Below are positions 1 to 6,638 of a stretch of DNA of 57,068 nucleotides, piece after piece (position 1 is the first letter of the stretch; each line of letters begins with the position of its first letter). The translations under genes were made by a program, and so were the position numbers. The DNA is taken from the NCBI GenBank assembly GCA_040079795.1, contig JBEBJQ010000016.1, forward strand, positions 1-57,068, given 5' to 3'. This DNA is from SXIZ01 sp040079795 (GTDB lineage: Bacteria; Pseudomonadota; Gammaproteobacteria; Methylococcales; Methylomonadaceae). The notes beneath the pieces were generated by a model. The model had not been told where the DNA came from and ran no database searches. It was given only the letters and a program-made list of their open reading frames with translations.

Positions 1-28
1 CAAGTGTTTTTTTAGTTTCAGCAAGCGG

Positions 29-446
29 GTTTCAATCCACGCGCCCGCGCGGGGCGCGACCTGCACTTGACATGCCGGAAATCATCCGGGCAGTTTCAAT
101 CCACGCGCCCGCGCGGGGCGCGACGGTTATGCGGCGATGACATTTACACCCGTTGGAGTTTCAATCCACGCGCCCGCGCGGGGCGCGACGTAGCATCTTG
201 TGATGTATCAGAGGTATCTACGTTTCAATCCACGCGCCCGCGCGGGGCGCGACTTTTTCGGCTTCAATAAACCCCGAAGTCTGCCCGTTTCAATCCACGC
301 GCCCGCGCGGGGCGCGACCTCCTCAACCCCCGGCATAGCGCGAAGGTTCAGTTTCAATCCACGCGCCCGCGCGGGGCGCGACTAGCTATGGCGATTTGAG
401 CGCGTCCGTTGACGGTTTCAATCCACGCGCCCGCGCGGGGCGCGAC
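29..446 (-). CRISPR. Type I-C CRISPR array, 7 repeats visible, truncated by window edge
   Basis: Seven identical 32-bp repeats lie at 29-60, 93-124, 158-189, 222-253, 287-318, 351-382 and 415-446. They are separated by six unique spacers of 32 or 33 bp, and bases 1-28 are part of a seventh spacer, so the array continues to the left. Read on the minus strand the repeat starts GTCGCGCCCC and ends TGGATTGAAAC, the usual I-C form. It folds as a 7-bp stem (CGCGCCC/GGGCGCG) with a 5-nt loop, leaving the 11-nt 3' tag that becomes the crRNA handle after Cas5 cleavage. Transcription is therefore leftwards, away from cas2, and the newest spacer should be 383-414. I saw no match to any spacer elsewhere in the window. 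Confidence 0.98.
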
Positions 447-621
447 AGCGCATGGTTAACCGATTGAAATTAATAGCCAAAAGCCCTATTAATTGCGATC
501 CGATTAAACCATACACAATAATCATTATAGTTTACTTATTACAATCTAAAAAATACTAACAAACCAATACATTAAAGAAGGTGCGGAATACAGGCATTTT
601 CATGTTAGCTTCACGTTCGCA
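447..621 (-). promoter_or_regulatory. CRISPR leader with candidate array promoter
   Basis: AT-rich, gene-free stretch between the cas2 stop and the first repeat, where the leader of a leftward I-C array is expected. On the minus strand a perfect TATAAT lies at 529-524; the -35 region is only weakly recognisable. A start just beyond it would give about 70 nt of leader RNA before the first repeat. A 9-bp perfect inverted repeat (AATTAATAG at 468-476, CTATTAATT at 486-494) lies 22 bp from the first repeat, a plausible site for the integration machinery or a bending protein. Confidence 0.7.
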
Positions 622-912
622 CTACAACAATAACAAACCATTTAAGTCAAGTACCGCCTTAGCGCCTATGTGTTCAACACGCCGCTCCCAATTATTGCCC
701 AAATAATAAATCCGCAAGCTATCAACCGATTCGTCCATCACCTTGATTAAATCATGCTTTAATCTCGTCCATTGTGCCATATCTACCTCAATTTCAAACA
801 CCGAATACTGCACCCGCTGCCCATACACCAGACACAATTTAGACAGCCGCCTTAAGCGTCTGGGGCCTGCCTCATCTTTGACACTAACATCATAAGTCAC
901 CAAAATCATCAT
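622..912 (-). CDS. cas2: CRISPR-associated endoribonuclease Cas2 (type I-C)
   Basis: 96-aa protein, normal Cas2 length. It opens with a hydrophobic strand ending in the conserved Asp (MMILVTYDVS), followed by a basic helix with the RRLRRLSK pattern and the second strand QYSVFEIEVD, i.e. the ferredoxin-like fold of Cas2. With Cas1 it forms the complex that captures protospacers and inserts them next to the leader. It is the last gene of the cas operon, 15 bp after cas1, and is followed by the leader and array. The ATG is doubled (MM); either could be used. Family and subtype follow from sequence and position. Confidence 0.96.
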   Translation of the reverse strand: MMILVTYDVSVKDEAGPRRLRRLSKLCLVYGQRVQYSVFEIEVDMAQWTRLKHDLIKVMDESVDSLRIYYLGNNWERRVEHIGAKAVLDLNGLLLL

Positions 913-927
913 GCCTAAGCCCTCCGG

Positions 928-1962
928 TTATTTCCATAAAAACGGCACATAACTATCACAATCACCGCGTAAGAACCGCGCCAACACCTGCGCCTGTAGC
1001 CAAGGCAGTAAGCCGATCGGCACGGTTTCTTCAAACCACGGATGCAATAAAGTGTCTTGTTTTCGATCTTGCCACGCCGCCAACAATGTTTTGCGTGGTT
1101 CTTCTTTTAATGTGACCGAACCATTCGGCCAAGTCTCAAAATCCTTAATACTCAGTTGGCGCTTGTTGATTAACGACAATACAAAGCGGTCAATCATTGG
1201 CCTAAATTCTTCCGCTAAATCTAACGCTAAAGAAGGCCTGCCACTGCGTAATTGATGTAAAAAGCCACTCGCTGGATCAAGCCCAGTCGTTTCCAATGCC
1301 GAACGGCAATCATGGGTCAGCAAGGTGTAACAAAATGACAATAACGCATTAACCGGATCAGTCGGTGGCCTGCGCCGTCGGGTGTCAAATTCAAAGTCCG
1401 CTTGGCGGAGCAAATGCTTAAACACGCCAAAATACACTTGTGCCGCCTCCCCTTCCCGCCCCATCAGGGTGTCGATAGATTTACAGTCGGCGAGTTGCGT
1501 CAAACAACGGGTTAGGCGTTTTTCAGCCGTTTGCAATTCCGCCAGCACGGCTTCATCGCTAATCTTTTCGCCGTGGTCACGCAAATAACGCCTAATCACA
1601 TAACGCTGGTTATAGAGCTTGCCCGTCAGCATGGTTTGTGCAATGGCAACACTTTTGTCCACGTTATGCCCGGTGATATGTTGCGTTCTGCGTAACAACA
1701 CATTGCCGCTAACAGGACCTTCTACCCGCGCCAGAAATTTGCCGAACATATTTAAGAAGGTGATGGTAATGCCGTTTTCCGCACAATGCGCCATCAGGTA
1801 AGGCGAAATCGTCACCTGCCCAAAACACACTAAACCCTGCAATTTATGAATGGGTACGCGGGCTTTGGTTTCCTTATCCACTTTTAACACCAGGTTTTCA
1901 TTGTCTTTATGCAGCCAAGCGTTTTGCGTTTGCACATAAATCACGTTGCGTAATGGACGCAT
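928..1962 (-). CDS. cas1: CRISPR-associated integrase Cas1 (type I-C)
   Basis: 344 aa when started at the ATG at 1962. This start is 2 bp after the cas4 stop, is preceded by AAAGGATT, and gives the family N-terminus MRPLRNVIYV; the longer open frame upstream overlaps cas4 and looks like no Cas1. Cas1 is the metal-dependent integrase that joins new spacers to the leader-end repeat. The expected metal ligands are visible: Glu about residue 170 (GREGEAA), His 236 (FLHQLRSG) and the acidic cluster DLAEEFRP around 248-252. It works with the Cas2 and Cas4 encoded on either side and is intact. Confidence 0.97.
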   Translation of the reverse strand: MRPLRNVIYVQTQNAWLHKDNENLVLKVDKETKARVPIHKLQGLVCFGQVTISPYLMAHCAENGITITFLNMFGKFLARVEGPVSGNVLLRRTQHITGHNVDKSVAIAQTMLTGKLYNQRYVIRRYLRDHGEKISDEAVLAELQTAEKRLTRCLTQLADCKSIDTLMGREGEAAQVYFGVFKHLLRQADFEFDTRRRRPPTDPVNALLSFCYTLLTHDCRSALETTGLDPASGFLHQLRSGRPSLALDLAEEFRPMIDRFVLSLINKRQLSIKDFETWPNGSVTLKEEPRKTLLAAWQDRKQDTLLHPWFEETVPIGLLPWLQAQVLARFLRGDCDSYVPFLWK

Positions 1963-1964
1963 GT

Positions 1965-2588
1965 TTAATCCTTTTTTAACTGGGCTGCCAACCAGGCAGA
2001 CGCCGATTTGCCAAAATCTTTGGGATGGCATTGGTCGATTAACGAACACCCATTGCATTTTTTGGCTTGGTAGATGACATGAGGGGTGATGTTGGTTTGC
2101 ACGATGTCTCGACAAGCCAAGATGGTTTGTAGCGTTAAGGCGCGTAATTCAGCATCAAAAGCTACCGGATGACGCCTACGTACTTCGCCATAAAACAATG
2201 CGCCTTCCGGTACCGCGACACCGTGCATTTCTTCCAGACAAAGTGCCTGTGCGCAAAGCTGCACTTCATCGGCCCGGTGCGCCTTAGGCTTACCGCGTTT
2301 GTATTCGATAGGGAAAGGAATTTCGGTGCCGTCTGCTTGCCGATGATATTCCACCACATCGGCAATCCCTTCAATGCCCAACTCCTCATTAGCCAAACGC
2401 GATGCCCACACAGTACGCACATCACCGCGCTTTTGCTGATCGGCCTGATTGACTCGCTGATGCAATACCTGACCTTCCGCCGTAAACTGGTTTTCGGCCC
2501 AAATATTTTCCAGTTCAATTAAGGCAAATTGACGCGGGCAATATAAATAATGTTGCAGGCGGGAAAGGTAGATGGGTTCTAATGCCAT
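1965..2588 (-). CDS. cas4: CRISPR-associated exonuclease Cas4
   Basis: 207 aa, RecB-like nuclease with an iron-sulfur cluster, which trims and orients prespacers by PAM before Cas1-Cas2 integration. Visible hallmarks are an N-terminal Cys in LYCPRQ (C17), the nuclease motif with EYKRGKPK in mid-protein, and the C-terminal cysteine group KKCNGCSLIDQC. The start codon overlaps the last 10 bp of the preceding small gene, and its ribosome site (AGGA, 6 bp before the ATG) lies inside that gene. Translation is therefore probably coupled to it. It is followed after 2 bp by cas1. Confidence 0.96.
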   Translation of the reverse strand: MALEPIYLSRLQHYLYCPRQFALIELENIWAENQFTAEGQVLHQRVNQADQQKRGDVRTVWASRLANEELGIEGIADVVEYHRQADGTEIPFPIEYKRGKPKAHRADEVQLCAQALCLEEMHGVAVPEGALFYGEVRRRHPVAFDAELRALTLQTILACRDIVQTNITPHVIYQAKKCNGCSLIDQCHPKDFGKSASAWLAAQLKKD

Positions 2589-2806
2589 GATTCCTGATCA
2601 AGCCCCTGCCGCTCAAACGCAATGCCGTCCATTTTAGGTATGCTCATAATAAAGGTTTTGAAATCGGCTTGGCGTGGCTGTTTATGACTTGTAGACGCCA
2701 CAAAATTTACTGATTTATTAGCATGCTTTTTTTGAAGAAACTCATAGTAATCAAACAACGCTTGCTGAGCATTAGCGGGCAACGTGGACAAATCAACAGT
2801 TGGCAT
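2579..2806 (-). CDS. Small antitoxin-like protein inside the cas operon
   Basis: 75 aa when started at the ATG at 2806, which has a strong site (AAAGGAG, 6 bp upstream); an upstream ATG at 2839 lacks one. The N-terminal half (MPTVDLSTLPANAQQALFDY, then EFLQKK) resembles the amphipathic, PAxxQ.E/LxDFxEFL-type helix of DUF2281/VapB-like antitoxins. The rest is a low-complexity linker and an acidic tail ending FERQGLDQESWH. No toxin gene is next to it: cas7 precedes it and cas4 follows, overlapping by 10 bp. Type I-C operons normally have no gene here. It could be a domesticated antitoxin, a solitary regulator, or the remainder of a toxin-antitoxin pair. Function is unknown; the antitoxin call rests on pattern only. 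Confidence 0.6.
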   Translation of the reverse strand: MPTVDLSTLPANAQQALFDYYEFLQKKHANKSVNFVASTSHKQPRQADFKTFIMSIPKMDGIAFERQGLDQESWH

Positions 2807-2843
2807 AATATCTCCTTTAAGTACCGGGTGTTGCTGCAATAGA

Positions 2844-2870
2844 CCTGCCAGGTTATTAAAGCCAGGCAGG
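2844..2870 (-). other. Hairpin between cas7 and the small gene
   Basis: CCTGCC (2844-2849) and GGCAGG (2865-2870) form a 6-bp stem that can extend imperfectly. It sits in the only sizeable gap (85 bp) between cas7 and cas4. No T-run follows on the minus strand, so it is more likely an RNA-processing or stability element than a terminator. Confidence 0.4.
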
Positions 2871-2891
2871 CGCTAGCCATTCGACAATTAA

Positions 2892-3740
2892 CTAAAACCC
2901 ATCAAGTTCATCCGGCTTCAAATCGATTAATGGTGATATTTCATAACTACCATCAGCATTGACTGTCAGCGACCCATGTACTTTAGCTGACGAATATTGC
3001 CCCGCTTTAGAGTTGTGCCGCCACCAAATGACTTTGCTAACCGCCATCGACCCTTCCGGTCTGGCTGAAGACGCATCGCCTTCAAACAACTTGGGCAAAA
3101 TGTCCTTAATGGCTTCGGCATCTATATCACTAAAACCGGTTTTATCAGCCAATTGTGGCGTCATTGCGCCATATGCCACATAAATGGCGTGGTCTACACG
3201 GTGCTTCATGCCCATGGTATCGGAGCCTTTTTTAGTGCCATCGCCTTCACTGTTCACGCTTTTGGTAATCTGTGTGCTGGTAATGCTGACAGGTTCAATA
3301 CTAAACGCCGATTGAATGGTCACTGGACCTCTAATGGCAATGGAAACGCCAGCGGCATCAGCTTCTTTACCAAACGCGAAGACTTGGCCAAAACTGCGTA
3401 CATCCAACCATTGCTCACAAACTTTTTTAGCTGTTTGATCTTTGGTGTTTTTCTTTGGATTGAAGGCATCTTTACCTAAGCCAATAGGCGCTTCAGCTTC
3501 TGCTCTTGCCTTAAGGCTGACCATACCATCGGATTTTTTCTCGTCGGATTGCACAAAAATCGGATGGCCCGCGGTTTGCAAACGATCCCGAAGTTTACGT
3601 TTTAAACAGACATCGGTAATTTCGCCAAAACCTTCATAATCGGTACGAGGCCGATTGCCATTGAGTGGGTCGCCGTTGGGGTTGGCATGTTTAACACTGA
3701 AGATAATCGCAAAATCAATTTTATGGCTTAATGCACTCAT
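2892..3740 (-). CDS. cas7: Type I-C Cascade backbone protein Cas7 (Csd2)
   Basis: 282 aa, the usual Csd2 length. It forms the helical backbone that coats the crRNA spacer. The N-terminal strand and loop FSVKHANPNGDPLNGNRPRT is the RRM-like opening shared by Csd2/Csh2 proteins, and further typical segments are DVRSFGQVFAF and MGMKHRVDHAIYVAYG. The start overlaps the cas8c stop by 4 bp (ATGA), so the two are translationally coupled, as expected for subunits of one complex. Its own downstream gap of 85 bp breaks the otherwise tight operon. Confidence 0.96.
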   Translation of the reverse strand: MSALSHKIDFAIIFSVKHANPNGDPLNGNRPRTDYEGFGEITDVCLKRKLRDRLQTAGHPIFVQSDEKKSDGMVSLKARAEAEAPIGLGKDAFNPKKNTKDQTAKKVCEQWLDVRSFGQVFAFGKEADAAGVSIAIRGPVTIQSAFSIEPVSITSTQITKSVNSEGDGTKKGSDTMGMKHRVDHAIYVAYGAMTPQLADKTGFSDIDAEAIKDILPKLFEGDASSARPEGSMAVSKVIWWRHNSKAGQYSSAKVHGSLTVNADGSYEISPLIDLKPDELDGF

Positions 3741-5755
3741 TCTGAGTCTCCTTGTGGTGATGTTTCGTCTGGGGTTTCGGATTTAGTTCTAAGTTTTTGT
3801 CGTTGGCAGTGATAGCCCAATAAAAATTCACCAGATAATGCCGCTTTGCTAGTGAAGTCATCGTGTTTAAACATGGCTTGGACGGTGTCCAACTCTTTCA
3901 ATTGATTGGTTAGAAATCCGGCGCGAGACACACGTAAACGCTGCATGTAAGGCTGTAACGCTAATTCAATCGTGCGCCAGGTTTCAAAAGGGCGATCAGC
4001 AAAACGTTGCATTAGCCGTGCGGCAGTTGTGGGGCGATTTTCTCCGCCCACGCTTAACGCCACATCTTCTATGCGTTCGGCAATGGCTAACAGCCGACCG
4101 AACAGGTAATCGCGCGCATGGTAGTTTTCTTCTAGTGCCATAGCATATTCTCTTCGTTGAGTTAAATTCGGGTGTCGTTGGTGATAGCCTTTGTAGAGCG
4201 CACAGGCAATGCCTAAGTTTTTTTCCCATAGCCACTGGGCATCACTGGCATAGCCAACTCGATTAGTCGCCTTACGCACGCAGCTAATGACCAAATCCAA
4301 AGGAAATGGCTGCCCGTCGATAATGCAGGGAATCAGGCGTTCAATGACTTTTTTCTTTAAGTTATCCGTTACATTTTCACCGTAAGCTGCCTTTGCTATC
4401 GCCATCGGCACGGGTGAACTAATCGGCCAAATGACTTTGGTTTTTGGCTTTTTGCCGGTGGTATTGGCAATTTCTTTGGTATGACGCTGCGGCCAGGCAA
4501 ATTGGCTATGCCAGATTTCCAGGCGGTTGAGAAAGTCATGACTGAACAGTTCACGGTAATAAATAATGCCCATCCGTCCCGGTGTCGCCGAGTCGATACC
4601 CATGATGATGATTTGCTCATTCGGGCTTAATTTTGCGGCATAGCCAGCCATGTAGTTTTTAAGTTGTCTTGCGTAGGATTCGCCCAAATCTCGCGAATGA
4701 TCAATAACGGGAGCAGTTACTGGGGTTTCGCTTTCTTCGACTTCTTCCAGATCAAAATCATCCGCATCAAGAAAGGAGTAAGCATCTGTCAAAGGCTCTG
4801 GAATGGAGTCTCCTGACACTGCCCATGACACATAAGCTTGATCGCCGTTTCTAAATCCTTGGCGGGAAATTAACCAGCGCAAGGCATTATGGGCTTTTTG
4901 CGAAACGTCAAAGCCGATAGCGCTGGCTTGTCCGTCATCAAGAAATCGGCCTCGATAGGTGTAACCGCTGGTGTCATTCGATGAAATAAGTTTTGCTTTA
5001 TCGCCTGAGTGGCGAATTTTGGCAGGATGGTTGGTCGAGAGTGTTTGCTCTTGGCCGGTGATATAACACAAGCCCGTATTGCTGCCGTCTAATGTGTCGT
5101 AGACAATCCAGCTGGCTTGAATGGATGCATCTTTCCAGGTATCTGCACTGGGATCAGACGGCTTTTCTACCGTCCAACCAACTAAAGCATCACCTTGATC
5201 CTGAATAATTTTTTCTTCTCTTGTCTCCTTATCTTTTTCTTTTTTCTTGGGTAAAATTTTGAATAGCACTGGCGCTTCACCATCATCGCTATTCCATTGC
5301 GTTAACAGAACATTGTCGGAATCTACAAAAACAATGTTATTGGCAACTAAGTCCCTAATCACCGTGCCTTTTTCGATATAGCGGTAAATAGCTCTGACCT
5401 TGTCGTGCGCATGTTCTGATTCACACCACGCCTGCAGCTGTTTTTTATAGCCTTCGAAATACGCCTTCTTCTTACCGCCAAAATCTTCATAATCCTTGGC
5501 AACATATTGCAATTTATCAGCCAGCGGATGCGGCGCTTCGCCGCTACTGCGGCTAGCCGAGCTTTCAGTAGCAGGCAAAATAATCTGTGTCTTTTCCAAT
5601 ACAGACGCGCGTTTAAAATTACCTTCGCCATCAATCACAATGTTGATATGGGCGTTTTGCAAGGTATGGCTGGTTGGCATCGGTAATTTTTCTTGAGGCA
5701 AGTCAAGTAAAACACCGGCTTCATAAGTCTGATACAGCTTTTCCATCCAGCTCAT
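3737..5755 (-). CDS. cas8c: Type I-C Cascade large subunit Cas8c (Csd1)
   Basis: 672 aa. Large subunit of the I-C effector, which recognises the PAM, opens the target duplex and recruits Cas3. In this subtype an internal start inside cas8c is known to supply a Cas11-like small subunit; I did not pin such a site here. Recognisable stretches include the N-terminal MSWMEKLYQTYE and the segment around residues 355-385 (DLGESYARQLKNYMAG). The C-terminal third is helical and rich in Arg/Tyr. It overlaps cas5 by 4 bp upstream and cas7 by 4 bp downstream. Confidence 0.95.
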   Translation of the reverse strand: MSWMEKLYQTYEAGVLLDLPQEKLPMPTSHTLQNAHINIVIDGEGNFKRASVLEKTQIILPATESSASRSSGEAPHPLADKLQYVAKDYEDFGGKKKAYFEGYKKQLQAWCESEHAHDKVRAIYRYIEKGTVIRDLVANNIVFVDSDNVLLTQWNSDDGEAPVLFKILPKKKEKDKETREEKIIQDQGDALVGWTVEKPSDPSADTWKDASIQASWIVYDTLDGSNTGLCYITGQEQTLSTNHPAKIRHSGDKAKLISSNDTSGYTYRGRFLDDGQASAIGFDVSQKAHNALRWLISRQGFRNGDQAYVSWAVSGDSIPEPLTDAYSFLDADDFDLEEVEESETPVTAPVIDHSRDLGESYARQLKNYMAGYAAKLSPNEQIIIMGIDSATPGRMGIIYYRELFSHDFLNRLEIWHSQFAWPQRHTKEIANTTGKKPKTKVIWPISSPVPMAIAKAAYGENVTDNLKKKVIERLIPCIIDGQPFPLDLVISCVRKATNRVGYASDAQWLWEKNLGIACALYKGYHQRHPNLTQRREYAMALEENYHARDYLFGRLLAIAERIEDVALSVGGENRPTTAARLMQRFADRPFETWRTIELALQPYMQRLRVSRAGFLTNQLKELDTVQAMFKHDDFTSKAALSGEFLLGYHCQRQKLRTKSETPDETSPQGDSE

Positions 5756-6456
5756 AATTGCGCCTCTTCATCCGCAACGGCCAACAGGTTTTCGCCGATA
5801 CCGAATTCTTTCCTATTCATAGGCCGAACAAAGCGGCGAACCTCGCATTCATCCGGACGGGGAAATTCCAAAATCCCCTCTTTAAGCGTTGCTTGCCAAA
5901 ACTGGCTATGCAGCTCGTCGATTCCGGTTTCGTCCGGGTAGGCAAAACTATGGAACATCAAGCCAAAGGCTAATTCATCAAGATTGTCATAAGCCCCTTC
6001 ACCCTCACCAAACTCACAAGGTTCGACATAGCCCTGACAATCGCGCGTGCCTAAAAAAATATCCTGCCTGCCGCCTTTTTCTAAGGTACGTTTCAGTATG
6101 CTGAAATGCTTGCCGTCTATCCGGTCGGCTGCCAGTTCCGGGCTATGTTCATTCCATTCAAAATGCGCTTCTACCTGGTATTCAACATCACGCAAAAACG
6201 TATAAATGGCGAGACTGTTGCCACCGCCCCAGACTAAAGGCTTAGTGCCTTTGGTTTGGGTACGTAGCGGCTTTATGACCCTGACTTTATCGACATGCCA
6301 AATCAGCGTCGGCTTCCAATAGATGGATTTGAGCACACCTTTGATGGCCTCATAAGTCGGCAGCTGATATGAACATTTTTCACCGCCCACTTTGGTGATG
6401 GGGTCGGTAAATAACGCATACTTGCCCCATAATCGAAAACTAATGCTGTTTTTCAC
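5752..6456 (-). CDS. cas5c: Type I-C pre-crRNA endoribonuclease Cas5 (Cas5d)
   Basis: 234 aa. In type I-C systems Cas5 replaces Cas6: it cuts the repeat hairpin to release crRNAs and stays on the 5' handle in Cascade. The three catalytic residues established for the Bacillus halodurans enzyme, Tyr46, Lys116 and His117, are present at the same numbers (SIYWKPT and DGKHFSIL), so it should be active. The glycine-rich loop VWGGGN lies at about residues 75-80. It is the first gene of the tightly coupled cas5-cas8c-cas7 run and is separated from cas3 by 182 bp that hold a REP-like palindrome. Confidence 0.97.
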   Translation of the reverse strand: MKNSISFRLWGKYALFTDPITKVGGEKCSYQLPTYEAIKGVLKSIYWKPTLIWHVDKVRVIKPLRTQTKGTKPLVWGGGNSLAIYTFLRDVEYQVEAHFEWNEHSPELAADRIDGKHFSILKRTLEKGGRQDIFLGTRDCQGYVEPCEFGEGEGAYDNLDELAFGLMFHSFAYPDETGIDELHSQFWQATLKEGILEFPRPDECEVRRFVRPMNRKEFGIGENLLAVADEEAQL

Positions 6457-6510
6457 TTGTGCTCCGTTTGCTACGATTTTTCAAGGTTTTCGATAATGTG
6501 CGACAGCTTA

Positions 6511-6596
6511 GGATTAAGTCGTTCGTGGTGAGCTTGTCGAACCATGAACGGCTTAACCGTCCACCCTTCGACGAGCTCAGGGCGAACGATTAAGCC
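6511..6596. repeat. REP-like palindromic element between cas3 and cas5
   Basis: Two arms (GTTCGTGGTGAGCTTGTCGA from 6521, and the inverted CTTCGACGAGCTCAGGGCG from 6566) form an imperfect long hairpin. Outer arms GGATTAAG.CGTTCG and CGAACGATTAAGCC extend it. This GAGCTTGTCGAA / TTCGACRAGCTCAGGGCGAACG pattern is a dispersed intergenic repeat common in proteobacterial genomes (from memory). It sits inside the cas operon and could alter cas5-cas8c-cas7 mRNA levels relative to cas3. Confidence 0.75.
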
Positions 6597-6638
6597 TCGT
6601 TTATTATCTTGCATTAAGTACGAAATCATTTTTAATCC

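Noticed and set aside
67..385. Open frames reading FNPRARAGRD / FQSTRPRGAR peptides on the plus strand
   Set aside because: They are translations of the CRISPR repeats in different frames, a well-known annotation artefact; no ribosome sites.
447..480. A degenerate eighth CRISPR repeat next to 446
   Set aside because: GATTGAAAT at 462-470 resembles the repeat tail but in the opposite orientation and without the GC-rich stem.
1963..2115. 51-residue N-terminal extension of Cas1
   Set aside because: It lies inside cas4 in another frame and does not resemble Cas1; the ATG at 1962 has a ribosome site and the family N-terminus.
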